Part shown: positions 52,596-61,448 of the stretch, piece after piece
How positions within the stretch are numbered: position 1 is the stretch's first letter
How the letters are laid out: every line of letters begins with the position of its first letter
From: Actinomadura sp. WMMA1423
GTDB taxonomy: Bacteria > Actinomycetota > Actinomycetes > Streptosporangiales > Streptosporangiaceae
Direction of reading: 5' to 3'
DNA: 64,000 nucleotides
Assembly: GCF_006547145.1 (NCBI RefSeq)
Contig: NZ_CP041244.1
Coordinates: 4,588,001-4,652,000 of the forward strand
The notes under the pieces: model-generated
What the model saw: the letters and a program-made list of their open reading frames with translations, nothing else
What the model was told of the DNA's origin: nothing
Database searches by the model: none
Made by a program: the position numbers and the translations under genes

Positions 52596-52852
52596 GCCGG
52601 TCCGGCGGGCCGGGGGGCGTCCTCCGCCCGGCGGACCGCGGGGACCGCGGGGACCGCGGGGACCCGACCATGCCGCCCGTCACGGGCCGTCCGCAGGAGT
52701 GGAGGAGGTCCGCGCGCGGACGGCGGCACCGGATGGGCACGTACGAAGGAAGTTGGCGAAATGACCTTCGAACAATCACGCGGACATGCCCTTCAGGCGG
52801 TGAAGCTGGAGGGGAACGATCCGTCCACGTCCGCGAGGAGCCCGGCCGCCTC

Positions 52853-53833
52853 ATGAACGGTCTGTCGTTCACCGTCCCGCTGTGGGTCTGGGCCGCGGTC
52901 ATGGGCGGCATCGTCGTCATGCTCGCCGTCGATCTCCTCGCCCACCGCGACAGCCACGTCATCGGCTTCCGCGAGGCCGCGCTGTGGAGCGCCGGATGGA
53001 TCGCCCTCGGGCTCGGCTTCGGCGGCGTCCTGATGCTGTGGCAGGGCAGCGAGGTCGCCTCCACCTACTACGCCGGATACCTGATCGAGAAGGCGCTGTC
53101 GATCGACAACGTGTTCGTCTTCGCGCTGGTCTTCTCGTTCTTCGCGGTCCCCGACGCCTACCAGCACAAGGTCCTGTTCTGGGGTGTGATCGGCGCACTC
53201 GGGGCCAGGCTGGTGTTCATCTTCGTCGGGGCCGAACTGCTGCGGCTGTTCTTCTGGACCGCCTACCTCTTCGGCGCCTTCCTCATCTGGACGGGCTACA
53301 AGATGGCCGTCTCCAAGGACTCCGAGGTCCATCCCGACAAGAACCCGGTCGTGCGCGCCGTCATGAAGGTCATCCCCACCGACCCGCGGTTCCACGGCGA
53401 CCGGTTCGTCGTCCGGCTCGACGGCCGGCGCGTGGCGACCCTGCTCCTGGTGGCCCTGGTCGCGATCGAGGCCACCGACCTGATCTTCGCCGTCGACTCC
53501 GTCGCGGCGGTGCTGGCCATCACCACCAACACCTTCCTGGTGTGGACGGCCAACGCCTTCGCCGTCCTCGGCCTGCGAAGCCTCTACTTCTGCCTGTCCG
53601 GACTGCTGCGCCGCTTCGCCTACCTCCACTACGGCCTGGCGGTTCTCCTCGCCTTCGCCGGCGTCAAGCTCATCCTGTCCGAGACCCCGGTCGGCAAGCT
53701 GCCCATCCCGCTCACCCTCTCGGTCATCGCCGTCACCATCTTCGTCTCCATCGCCTGGTCCCTCATCGCCACCCGTGGCGGCCCCCCGGACGAAACCGAC
53801 GCCGACGAACACCCGTCCACTTCCCGTCCGTGA
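52853..53833 (+). CDS. TerC-family integral membrane protein
   Basis: 326 residues, nine predicted segments. Family marks: EKALSIDNVFVFALVF in the third segment and EATDLIFAVDSVAAVLAIT later, placing paired acidic residues in the membrane, consistent with metal-ion (Mn2+) export. The loop DPRFHGDRFVVRLDGRR is typical. ATG at 52853; GAGGAG lies 13 nt upstream, a long spacing. TerC proteins relieve manganese or tellurite stress and can metallate exoenzymes. The 257-nt leader contains GACCGCGGG x3 (52637-52665), but I see no clear Mn riboswitch. Confidence 0.92.
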   Translation: MNGLSFTVPLWVWAAVMGGIVVMLAVDLLAHRDSHVIGFREAALWSAGWIALGLGFGGVLMLWQGSEVASTYYAGYLIEKALSIDNVFVFALVFSFFAVPDAYQHKVLFWGVIGALGARLVFIFVGAELLRLFFWTAYLFGAFLIWTGYKMAVSKDSEVHPDKNPVVRAVMKVIPTDPRFHGDRFVVRLDGRRVATLLLVALVAIEATDLIFAVDSVAAVLAITTNTFLVWTANAFAVLGLRSLYFCLSGLLRRFAYLHYGLAVLLAFAGVKLILSETPVGKLPIPLTLSVIAVTIFVSIAWSLIATRGGPPDETDADEHPSTSRP

Positions 53834-53900
53834 ATCTCCAGGAGCCTCCGACCCGTGTCCGGCGGTGAAGACGGCGCGTTCGGTCGGGGCCGCCGAGGTG

Positions 53901-54899
53901 TCAGCGGGGGACGGTGACGACGATCTTGCCGATCTGGGTGTTGGACTCCAGGTGGCGGTGGGCGTCGGCTATCTCGGGCAGGGAGAAGGTGCGGTCGATG
54001 ACCGGGCGGAACGCGCCCGAGCGCAGGCCGGAGGTCACGAAGGCCGCGGCGCGGCGGAGGCGTTCGGGGTCCTTGGCCGTCTCCAGCATCGTGTAGGTGC
54101 GCATGTTCAGCGCCGGCATGCCGAGGTCGATGCCCGGATAGGGCGTCGGCTCCCCGCTCAGCGCGCCGTAGACCAGGAGCGTCCCGTCGGGTGCGACCAG
54201 ACGGGCCAGGTCCGTCACGCCGGGGCCCGCGACCGCGTCGAAGACGAACTCGGCGCCTCGGCCGCCGGTCGCCTCGAGCACCCGTCCGGCCACGTCGTCC
54301 GACTCGGTGACGATCACCTCGGTCGCGCCCTCCTTGAGCAGCGCCTCTGTCTTGGCGGCGGTGCGGGTCAGGGCGATCGGGATCGCCCCGACGCGGTCGG
54401 CCACGTGAATGGCGGCGAGCCCGACGCTGCTGGACGCCGCGTTCAGCACGACCGTGTCGCCGGGCCGCATGCCGCCGACCTCGACCAGCGCGCCATATGC
54501 CGTCAGGTACGGCATCCACACCGCCGCGCCCTCGACCGCGCCGAGGCCCTCAGGACGGTGCAGCACCGCCGCGACCGGCACGATCGCCTGCTCTGCGTAG
54601 ACCCCGTACTCGTTCTGGGAGAAGCCGGGCACCGTGCTGACCTGCTGCCCTGGCCGGAACCCGGTGACGCCCTGACCAACCGCCTCCACCACGCCCGCAG
54701 CCTCCGTGCCAAGCCTGGCCGGGAACGCCTTCACCGGTTCAATGTAGCGGCCGGTCCGGAACAGCACTTCGGCCCTGTTGAGGCCGATCGCCTCCACACG
54801 GAGCCGCAGCTCGCCCGGACCCGGCTCGCCGGCTTCGACGTCCTCAAGCCTCATCACCTCGGGGCCGCCGAGCTCGTGGAACATCACCGTCATGGCCAT
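53901..54899 (-). CDS. Zinc-independent quinone oxidoreductase-like MDR protein
   Basis: 332 residues of the medium-chain dehydrogenase/reductase superfamily. The N domain lacks the Cys/His zinc ligands (LNRAEVLFRTGRY). The nucleotide site reads VLNAASSSVGLAAIHVA, matching quinone oxidoreductases that use NADPH. The tail DAHRHLESNTQIGKIVV is typical. It reduces quinones or enones. ATG at 54899; no ribosome site is strong. The gene is divergent from an ArsR-type regulator, which by position represses it. Its 3' end is duplicated at 50571-50638. Confidence 0.9.
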   Translation of the reverse strand: MAMTVMFHELGGPEVMRLEDVEAGEPGPGELRLRVEAIGLNRAEVLFRTGRYIEPVKAFPARLGTEAAGVVEAVGQGVTGFRPGQQVSTVPGFSQNEYGVYAEQAIVPVAAVLHRPEGLGAVEGAAVWMPYLTAYGALVEVGGMRPGDTVVLNAASSSVGLAAIHVADRVGAIPIALTRTAAKTEALLKEGATEVIVTESDDVAGRVLEATGGRGAEFVFDAVAGPGVTDLARLVAPDGTLLVYGALSGEPTPYPGIDLGMPALNMRTYTMLETAKDPERLRRAAAFVTSGLRSGAFRPVIDRTFSLPEIADAHRHLESNTQIGKIVVTVPR

Positions 54900-54959
54900 C
54901 GCGTGTGGGTCCTTCCTCGTAGCAGGTCGCTCTACTGAAGCCCGTAAGTACGATAGCTG

Positions 54960-55010
54960 TCAAACTTTGATGCGGGTCAAAATTCGATGCCTGCCAAAAT
55001 TCGATGCACG
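54960..55010. promoter_or_regulatory. Three 17-bp direct repeats, operator of the ArsR-like gene
   Basis: TCAAACTTTGATGCGGG (54960), TCAAAATTCGATGCCTG (54977) and CCAAAATTCGATGCACG (54994) are contiguous. Each holds a TC(A)AAA...TTyGA half-site pair. The array ends at a TACTAT (55013-55018) -10-like box before the regulator start, so a bound protein would block both divergent promoters. Confidence 0.7.
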
Positions 55011-55026
55011 TCGTACTATGGACGCC

Positions 55027-55359
55027 ATGGAGGCCGACCGCGTCCCGCCGCACCCCGACGTCCGGACGATCCCGTTGCAGCAGGTCCTTGAAGCCCTGGT
55101 CGATCCGGTGAGGCGGAGCATCGTCACGAGGCTCTGCGAGGCGTCCACCGACATCCGGTGCGGCGCGTTCGATCTGACCGTGAGCAACTCCACGGCCACG
55201 CACCACTTCCGGATCCTGCGCGAGGCCGGGCTCATCCGGCAGTACTACGTCGGCACATCGCGCATGAACGCCCTCCGGCGTGACGAGATCAACGAGGCCT
55301 TCCCGGGCCTGCTGGACGCCATCGTCGCCGCCGGCCGCACGTCCCCCCGGCCCGCCTAG
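55027..55359 (+). CDS. ArsR-like winged-helix regulator
   Basis: 110 residues. LEALVDPVRRSIVTRLCEA is the first helix pair and ATHHFRILREAGLIRQYYVG contains the recognition helix and wing. One Cys pair (LCEASTDIRCG) lies in the N-terminal part, but the canonical ELCVCDL metal box is absent, so the ligand is probably organic or redox. ATG at 55027 is chosen because TACTAT (55013-55018) ends 8 nt before it, which suits leaderless initiation; ATG at 55018 is in frame too. Divergent from the quinone reductase. Confidence 0.88.
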   Translation: MEADRVPPHPDVRTIPLQQVLEALVDPVRRSIVTRLCEASTDIRCGAFDLTVSNSTATHHFRILREAGLIRQYYVGTSRMNALRRDEINEAFPGLLDAIVAAGRTSPRPA

Positions 55360-55651
55360 GTCGTCCTGATCACAGAGGTCGTGGGCGTGCGACCCGATGA
55401 TCCTGGCGTGAGGGAGGGCCTCCGGATTCGGTGTGCTTCTCGGGTGCGTGGTCGCTCTACCTGCTGGCCCCCATCCGGGGATGGCTGTTGGCAGTGATGA
55501 CGCGTCGCCGTCCCGCAGGTGATGCTTGCAACTAGAGGAAATCACTGCGAAGGCCAGTGTGCATCGGCATCGGCCCTGTGCGATGCGGCCCGGCTGTGGA
55601 GGATTCTCAGGGCCTGTGGCGGCACCCGGCCATCATCGGGGGAACGTGAAA

Positions 55652-56101
55652 ATGACCATGCTAGAACCGCTGATCCACCGCGAGACGGTCAGTGTGGACC
55701 TGACCGTCATCCACGGCCTGACCGGTCAGGCCGTGGCCCAGGTCCGCGCGTGGTCGGCCATGACGCTGGAGCGGTGGGGAGTGCCGCGGCTGGTCGGTGA
55801 TACCAGCACCGTCCTCACCGAACTGGTGACCAACTCATGCCAAGCCGAAGCCGGTGACCTGCTGGTGCTGATCGAATGGCACCAGGAACGGGACCAGGTC
55901 CTCATCGCCGTCTGGGACGACGCTCCCGGGCTCCCGGCCAAGCGCGAACTCGACTACATCGCCGAAAGCGGCCGTGGGCTTCACCTCGTCGAGGCTCTGT
56001 CCAGCGCTTGGGGCCACCGCCCCGACACCAGCGGCCCCGGTAAGACCGTGTGGGCCCGCCTGCCCGCCCCCGACGGCGGCGGCACGCGTCCGGGCGGATA
56101 G
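55652..56101 (+). CDS. RsbW-like HATPase domain protein
   Basis: 149 residues, a single GHKL domain. N box LTELVTNSCQA, G1 VWDDAPGLP, G2 ESGRGLHLVEALSSAWG. It is predicted to be a serine-protein kinase/anti-sigma factor, or one of the many orphan ATPases paired elsewhere with XRE/DUF397. ATG at 55652 has GGGGGA 8 nt upstream; GTG at 55646 is in frame. No partner gene lies next to it. The preceding 290 nt hold no gene. Confidence 0.87.
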   Translation: MTMLEPLIHRETVSVDLTVIHGLTGQAVAQVRAWSAMTLERWGVPRLVGDTSTVLTELVTNSCQAEAGDLLVLIEWHQERDQVLIAVWDDAPGLPAKRELDYIAESGRGLHLVEALSSAWGHRPDTSGPGKTVWARLPAPDGGGTRPGG

Positions 56102-56225
56102 CGGCCGACCGCGACACCGGAAACCGGGCGTGCTCGTGGGGCGCGAGTCCCCCCACCGTCGGGATTGTGCACTTCCTACCGATACGTAGCTGTTCGCGGG
56201 GGAGGTGCGAAAGAGGGCGGTTCAC

Positions 56226-56231
56226 TAGGAT
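56226..56231 (+). promoter_or_regulatory. -10 box of leaderless coiled-coil gene
   Basis: TAGGAT ends six nt before the GTG at 56238, giving an expected transcript start at the start codon. Confidence 0.45.
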
Positions 56232-56237
56232 GCTCGC

Positions 56238-57434
56238 GTGCGCGAAGATCAAGAGGTCCCGGACGACGTCGTGATGACGGCGCCGATCAAGCTGCCGGGC
56301 GGCGCGCCGGTGGCCGCCGACGAGCCCGTGGAGCGCGCCGCGAACGTCGATCCCGCGCCGGTGCGGGCCTTCGGCCAGGACGTGGAGCGGCTGGCCGGGC
56401 TGGTCGCGCAGCTCGTCGAGACCGCGGGCGTGCTGGGTGTCCGGCTGGACGGCGAGGTCAGCGAGGTGCTGGTCAGCGCGGAGAAGGCGTTCACCGAGGC
56501 GCGGGACGCGCGGCGGGAGGCCGCCCAGGCGGACGTCCTGGCGAGCGAGGCCGAAGCCCGCGCCGAGGCCGCCCGGCAGGAGGCCGTCGCGGCGCAGGAG
56601 GAACTGCGCAAGGGGCTCGCCGCCGCGAAGGCCAGCGTCACGGCCGCGCAGGAGAGCGAGGCCAACGCGTGGAAGGAGGCCGGCGCCCACCAGCAGGCCC
56701 GCGCCACGTCCGCCAACGAGGCCGCGAGCGCCGAGGGGCTGCGCAAGCGCGCCGAGGCGGCGTGGAGCACCGAGCACCAGGCGCGCACCGAGGCCGAGCG
56801 CGAACGCGACGACCTGGCGGCGCGGCTGAGCACCGACCAGGCGGCGCTGGCCACGGCCAGGAGCGAGCTGATCGACGCGCGCGCGGAACTGGTGGAGCTG
56901 CGCGCCAAGCTGGAGGCCGCGTCCGAGTCCGAGCGGCGGCTGCGGGCGGAGCTGAGCGTCGTGCAGGGCGAGGTCGCGGGGCTGAGCGTCGAGCGCGACG
57001 CCGCGACGGCCAGGGCCGACGAGCTGGCCGCGCGCGCCGAGCGCGCCGAGAAACTCGCCGACACCGCCGACGCCCGGATCGACGGCGAGCGGACGCGCGC
57101 CGACCGGGCCGAGCAGCGCGCGGACGCCGCCGAGATCCGCATCGACCGCGACGCCGCGACCGTGCGGGCGTTGCAGGACACGCTGCGCGCGGCGCTTGAC
57201 CTCCCGTCCGTGGAGGACCTCGACGACGGCCGCGGCGTGCGCGTGGGCGACGTGGGCGCGGTGACCGTCCAGCCCGGCGGCCTCGTCGGCGTCGACCAGG
57301 TCCCCGAGCTGATGGACGGGGAGCTGGCCGGACGCTTCGCCCGCGCGATCCTGGCCGTGCGCGTCCACCAGGCGACCCGCCGGGCCGTGGAAGAGCCGCA
57401 GGACGAGCCGGAGGAGACGGGCTCGGAGGAGTAG
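56238..57434 (+). CDS. Long coiled-coil protein (KfrA-like architecture)
   Basis: 398 residues, cytoplasmic. Residues 40-80 include a short globular part (FGQDVERLAGLVAQLVETAGV). Residues 85-325 are an almost continuous coiled coil of Ala/Glu/Arg heptads (AEARAEAARQEAVAAQEEL, EREERDDLAARL-like, RADELAARAERAEKLADTAD). A globular end (LPSVEDLDDGRGVRVGD, GRFARAILAVRVHQATRR) and an acidic tail close it. Architecture resembles KfrA plasmid-partition proteins and bacterial cytoskeletal scaffolds, but no helix-turn-helix is evident. Function unknown. Confidence 0.8.
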   Translation: MREDQEVPDDVVMTAPIKLPGGAPVAADEPVERAANVDPAPVRAFGQDVERLAGLVAQLVETAGVLGVRLDGEVSEVLVSAEKAFTEARDARREAAQADVLASEAEARAEAARQEAVAAQEELRKGLAAAKASVTAAQESEANAWKEAGAHQQARATSANEAASAEGLRKRAEAAWSTEHQARTEAERERDDLAARLSTDQAALATARSELIDARAELVELRAKLEAASESERRLRAELSVVQGEVAGLSVERDAATARADELAARAERAEKLADTADARIDGERTRADRAEQRADAAEIRIDRDAATVRALQDTLRAALDLPSVEDLDDGRGVRVGDVGAVTVQPGGLVGVDQVPELMDGELAGRFARAILAVRVHQATRRAVEEPQDEPEETGSEE

Positions 57435-57446
57435 CCCCGCCCGCGC

Positions 57447-58784
57447 CTATCCTGCCGGCCGTCGGGGCTCGGTGCGGCGGCGCAGGATCAGCCACCGTCC
57501 CAGCAGGCCGACGGCGAACATGAGCACGCCCGCCGCCACCGACGGCCAGGGCAGGGTGGCCACCAGGACGAGGCACCCGACCACGCCGAGCAGGTTGAGC
57601 GGGCGCGGCCAGCGCCGGTCCGCCGCCGGCTGGGTGAACGCGGAGGCGTTGGCGACGGTGTAGTAGACAAGGACGCCGAAGGACGAGAAGCCGATCACTC
57701 CGCGCAGGTCGACGGTGGCGGCCAGCGCGCTCACCACGACGGCCACGGCGATCTCCGCGTGGTGCGGGACCTGGTACCGGGGATGGACGGCGGCGAGCCG
57801 GCCCGGCAGGTCGCGGTGGCGGGCCATGGCCAGGGCGGTGCGTCCGATACCGGCGATCAGCGCCAGCAGCGCCCCGAGCGCCGCCAGTGCCGCGCCCACC
57901 CGCACCACGGGCGCCAGGCCGCCGGTGCCCGCGGCGTCGACGGCGGTGACCAGCGGCGCGGTCGAGGCGGCGAGCCGGTCGGGCCCGGCGGCCAGCAGTG
58001 CCGCGACCCCGACGACCAGGTAGACCGCCACGGCGATGAACAGCGCGAGCGGGATCGCGCGGGGGATGGTGCGGCGCGGGTCGCGGACCTCCTCCCCCAT
58101 GGTGGCGATGCGGGCGTAGCCGGCGAAGGCGAAGAAGAGCAGCCCCGCGGCCTGCAGGACCCCGTAGACTCCGCCGCTGCCGAGCGACGACCAGCCGCCC
58201 AGCCGCGCCGTTCCGGCGTGACCGCCCGCGGCGATGCCCGCGACCACGACCGCCAGCGCGGTCAGGCTCGTGGCGACGAGGACGCGGGTGAGCAGGGCCG
58301 TCCTGGTCACCCCGCGGTAGTTGAGCGCGGCCAGGCAGACCACGGCCGCGACGGCGACCGCGCGCTGCGCCCACCACGGCCCGGGGACCGCGTAGGACGC
58401 GAAGGTGAGCGCCATCGCGGCGCACGAGGCCGTCTTGCCGACCACGAAACCCCAGCCGGCGGTGAACCCCCACCAGTGGCCCAGCCGCTCGCGGCCGTAG
58501 ATGTAGGTGCCGCCGGAGGTCGGGTAGGCCGCGGCCAGCTGCGCGGAGGCGACCGCGTTGCAGTACGCGATCACCGCGGCGATCACCAGCCCGACCAGCA
58601 GCCCCGTGCCGGCGGCGCGGGCGGCCGGGCCGAACGCGGCGAACACGCCCGCCCCGATCATCGAGCCGAGCCCGATCACGACCGCGTCCCCGGTTCCGAG
58701 GCGGCGCGCCAGGCCTCCGCCACCGGGTGACGGCGCCGTCCCGGACGGGCCGACGGCTCCCCCGGGACGTGGTTCAGACGGCAT
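57447..58784 (-). CDS. APC-family amino acid permease
   Basis: 445 residues, 12 segments. Segment 1 has the unwound motif VVIGLGSMIGAGVF; YPTSGGTYIYGRERLG, then ALNYRGVTRTA and FFAFAGYARIATMGEEVRDPRRT are family marks. It takes up amino acids with proton or by exchange. ATG at 58784 is followed by a Gly/Pro-rich leader. It is divergent from the ArsR-ArsC fusion gene, sharing the spacer with the operator at 58807-58824; it could be under the same control. Confidence 0.9.
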   Translation of the reverse strand: MPSEPRPGGAVGPSGTAPSPGGGGLARRLGTGDAVVIGLGSMIGAGVFAAFGPAARAAGTGLLVGLVIAAVIAYCNAVASAQLAAAYPTSGGTYIYGRERLGHWWGFTAGWGFVVGKTASCAAMALTFASYAVPGPWWAQRAVAVAAVVCLAALNYRGVTRTALLTRVLVATSLTALAVVVAGIAAGGHAGTARLGGWSSLGSGGVYGVLQAAGLLFFAFAGYARIATMGEEVRDPRRTIPRAIPLALFIAVAVYLVVGVAALLAAGPDRLAASTAPLVTAVDAAGTGGLAPVVRVGAALAALGALLALIAGIGRTALAMARHRDLPGRLAAVHPRYQVPHHAEIAVAVVVSALAATVDLRGVIGFSSFGVLVYYTVANASAFTQPAADRRWPRPLNLLGVVGCLVLVATLPWPSVAAGVLMFAVGLLGRWLILRRRTEPRRPAG

Positions 58785-58806
58785 CGCCGCGCCTCCCCTG
58801 CTATTG

Positions 58807-58824
58807 CATCAAACTGGTTTGATG
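58807..58824. promoter_or_regulatory. ArsR-type operator
   Basis: CATCAAAC and GTTTGATG form a perfect 8-bp dyad around TG. The core ATCAA-N6-TTGAT is the ArsR/SmtB consensus of the arsenic operons. It lies 13 nt before the ArsR-ArsC fusion start and in the spacer shared with the permease. Confidence 0.8.
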
Positions 58825-58837
58825 TATCGTCCCGAGT

Positions 58838-59785
58838 GTGGTGTCACCGAGTCAAGCAACCGACGGGCCGGGCGAGCCGGGCCACAGTGCGGCGGGCCAC
58901 GGTGCGGAGGGCCACGGTGCGGCGGGCCACGGGCACGGCGCGGCGGACCGCGCCGGGACGGTGCCGGACGTGCCCCAGTTCGTACGCCTGGCCGCCCACC
59001 CGCTGCGCTGGGGGCTGCTGACCGCACTCGCCGGCGGCGACTTGCGCGTCCGCGAACTCATGGCGCGGGTCGACGCGTCGCAGAACCTGGTCTCCTACCA
59101 TCTACGGCTGCTGCGCCAGGGCGGACTGGTCACCGCCACCCGCAGCACCTTCGACGGCCGCGACACCTACTACCGCCTCGACCTGGACCGCTGCGCGCAC
59201 TCCCTCGCCGCCGCCGGCCCCGCCCTCCACCCGGCCCCGAGCCCTGCCCTGGACCCGGCCCTGAGCCCTGCCCTGGACCCGGCTTTGAGCACGTATGGTC
59301 GCCAATCCCCGGGGCACGGGGTTCTGTTCGTCTGCACGGGCAACAGCGCCCGATCACCGATCGCCGAAGCGCTGCTGCGCCACCGCAGCGCCGGGCGGGT
59401 GACCGCGACCAGTGCCGGCACCCGTCCCAAGACCGCCCTGCATCCCCGCGCGGTGGAGGTTCTGCGCGAGCGGTACGGGATCGACATCGCCGACCAGCGG
59501 CCCCGCCACCTGGACACCGTGCGCGACCACCGGTTCGACCACGTGATCACCCTGTGCGACAGGGCCCGGGAAGCCTGTCCCGAGTTCGGCGACCGCACGC
59601 GCCGGATCCACTGGAGCACCCCCGACCCCGCCACAGCCGCAACGGCCGGTCCGAGCGGCCCGGCCGGTGCGGGACGCGAGATCGAGGCGGAGGCGGACGC
59701 GTTCATCCGAGCGGCCGCCGACATCGACACGCGCGTCCGCTACCTGCTGCCCGTCCTCTCTCTAGCATCGGAGGCTCACCCATGA
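58838..59785 (+). CDS. ArsR regulator fused to low-molecular-weight-phosphatase-type arsenate reductase
   Basis: 315 residues. A Gly/His-rich leader (residues 10-35, GAEGHGAAGHGHGAA) is followed by an ArsR winged helix (RLAAHPLRWGLLTALAGGDL, SQNLVSYHLRLLRQGGL). A linker with two PALDPALS repeats leads to an ArsC-type LMWP domain with VLFVCTGNSARS (Cys166, Arg172) and TSAGTRP. HTH and reductase normally are separate genes. The ArsR part lacks obvious Cys pairs in the HTH; the His-rich leader might bind metal. Start at 58838 (or 58841). It overlaps the VOC gene (ATGA). Confidence 0.9.
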   Translation: MVSPSQATDGPGEPGHSAAGHGAEGHGAAGHGHGAADRAGTVPDVPQFVRLAAHPLRWGLLTALAGGDLRVRELMARVDASQNLVSYHLRLLRQGGLVTATRSTFDGRDTYYRLDLDRCAHSLAAAGPALHPAPSPALDPALSPALDPALSTYGRQSPGHGVLFVCTGNSARSPIAEALLRHRSAGRVTATSAGTRPKTALHPRAVEVLRERYGIDIADQRPRHLDTVRDHRFDHVITLCDRAREACPEFGDRTRRIHWSTPDPATAATAGPSGPAGAGREIEAEADAFIRAAADIDTRVRYLLPVLSLASEAHP

Positions 59786-60183
59786 CGGCGCCCGACCAGT
59801 ACGCCAGCGTCCGCTACCTCGTCGACGACGTCCCAGCGGCCGTCGACTTCTACACCACCCACCTCGGGTTCACCCTCAACTTCAGCGCCGCGCCCGCGTT
59901 CGCCGACGTGGTGCGCGGACCGCTGCGGCTGCTGCTCTCCGGCCCCGCGAGCTCCGGCGCCCGCGCCACCCCGGCCGACGCCGCCGGCGCGGGCCGCAAC
60001 CGCATCCACCTGGTCGTCGACGACCTGGACGCCGAGATCACCAGGCTGCGCTCGGAGGGCGTCACGTTCCTGAGTGACGTCGTCAGCGGCCCAGGCGGGA
60101 GCCAGATCCTCCTCACCGACCCGGCGGGCAACCTCATCGAGGTGTTCCAGCCCGCCCCCCGTCCCGCACCTGCCCGCCCGTAG
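59782..60183 (+). CDS. VOC/glyoxalase-fold protein
   Basis: 133 residues: two beta-alpha-beta-beta-beta modules. VRYLVDDVPAAVDFYTTHLGF opens the first; RIHLVVDDLDAEITRLRSEGV and DPAGNLIEVFQP (metal Glu) the second. GGAGG precedes the ATG at 59782, which overlaps the fusion gene stop. The paired conserved Cys of ArsI C-As lyase are absent, so this is probably a general dioxygenase/resistance-like VOC protein, maybe involved in the same stress response. Confidence 0.87.
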   Translation: MTAPDQYASVRYLVDDVPAAVDFYTTHLGFTLNFSAAPAFADVVRGPLRLLLSGPASSGARATPADAAGAGRNRIHLVVDDLDAEITRLRSEGVTFLSDVVSGPGGSQILLTDPAGNLIEVFQPAPRPAPARP

Positions 60184-60283
60184 CGCCCGTCCTCCCGCTC
60201 GATGGCAGGTCGGCCTTCGCCGGGGCGCGGGTCGCGATGAGTTCCAGCCTCGGCGCCGGTCTGCTTAGGCCAGGAGGTGCCGT

Positions 60284-61405
60284 ATGCAGGAGCGAGTGCA
60301 GGAGACCATCGACCGGCTGGTGGAGTCGGGCGCTGAGACAGGGATTCAGGTTGCCGTGTACCGGCGCGGCGAGCTGGTGGTGGACGCGGTCGCGGGAGTG
60401 GCCGACGCCGCGACGGGACGTCCGATGACGTCCGATACGCCGGTGTACGGGAGCTCGGCCGGGAAGGCCGTCACGGCGACGGTCGTCCACGTCCTCGCCG
60501 AGAAGGGCGTGCTGGACTACGACACGCCGATCGTGGAGTTCTGGCCCGAGTTCGGTGCGCACGGCAAGGAGAAGACGACCGTCCGACACGCGCTGACGCA
60601 TTCGACCGGCGTTCCGGGTCTGCCCCAGGACACGACTCCCGAAGACCTCTGCGACTGGGACAAGATGTGTGCGGCCGTGGCTGACGCGCGGCCCTGGTGG
60701 GAGCCGGGCGAGAAGGCCGGGTACCACAGCCAGTCGTTCGGCTACATCCTCGGTGAGGTGGTACGGCGGGCGACGGGCCGGCGGATCTCCGAGGTGCTGC
60801 GGGACGAGGTGGCAGCGCCGCTCGGGGTCGAGCGCGAGCTGTTCTTCGGCGTCCCGGAGGCGGAGCTGCCCCGGGTGGCACGGCTGGACGATCCGTCCGG
60901 AATGACCGAACTGCCGCCGGAGGTGATCGCGGCGATGCCGATGTTCAAGGTCGTCAACGGGTACACGGCGGGACCGCTGAAGGCCATGCCGAGCGCCGAG
61001 TTCGGGAACCGCGCCGACGTGCTCACGGCCGACATCCCGGCGGGCGGCACGATGTCCGCGCGGGGCGTCGCGCGCATGATGGCGGCGCTGATGGACGAGG
61101 TGGGCGGAGGGAACGGTGTGGACGGCGTGCGGCTGGTGTCGCCGGAACGGTTCCGCGAGCTGTCGGCGGTCGCCCGCGACGACATGGACGAGGTCTTCGG
61201 CGCTCCGGCGGGCCGGGCCCTCGGTTACCTCACCGGCGCACCGTGGCCAGCCGAGGGACGGCAGGTGATCGGGATGGGCGGCAGCGGAGGCAACGGCGTC
61301 AACGCCGATGTCGAGTCCCGGACGGTGGTCGCCGTCTCCAAGAACCGCTACACCACCGGCGACTTCACCACGACGCGCCAGATCGGCACCCTCATCGCCC
61401 CCTGA
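60284..61405 (+). CDS. Beta-lactamase-fold serine hydrolase (class C-like esterase)
   Basis: 373 residues without signal peptide, so cytosolic. The SxxK motif is SSAGKAV (Ser58, Lys61 approximately); the Tyr motif is YHSQS. A third KTG-like site is not clear; GGSGGNG near the end may serve. This plan fits EstB/LovD-like esterases and transesterases, not true beta-lactamases. AGGAGG lies 7-8 nt before the ATG. It may hydrolyse or transfer an acyl ester; no linked pathway is visible. Confidence 0.87.
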   Translation: MQERVQETIDRLVESGAETGIQVAVYRRGELVVDAVAGVADAATGRPMTSDTPVYGSSAGKAVTATVVHVLAEKGVLDYDTPIVEFWPEFGAHGKEKTTVRHALTHSTGVPGLPQDTTPEDLCDWDKMCAAVADARPWWEPGEKAGYHSQSFGYILGEVVRRATGRRISEVLRDEVAAPLGVERELFFGVPEAELPRVARLDDPSGMTELPPEVIAAMPMFKVVNGYTAGPLKAMPSAEFGNRADVLTADIPAGGTMSARGVARMMAALMDEVGGGNGVDGVRLVSPERFRELSAVARDDMDEVFGAPAGRALGYLTGAPWPAEGRQVIGMGGSGGNGVNADVESRTVVAVSKNRYTTGDFTTTRQIGTLIAP

Positions 61406-61448
61406 TCTGGGCGACGCCGCCCCCGGACTGCGGTGACCAGGAGGTGGC

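Noticed and set aside
52596..52852. Possible manganese (yybP-ykoY) riboswitch before the TerC gene
   Set aside because: The expected conserved loops are not visible; only GACCGCGGG repeats are. A covariance-model search would decide.
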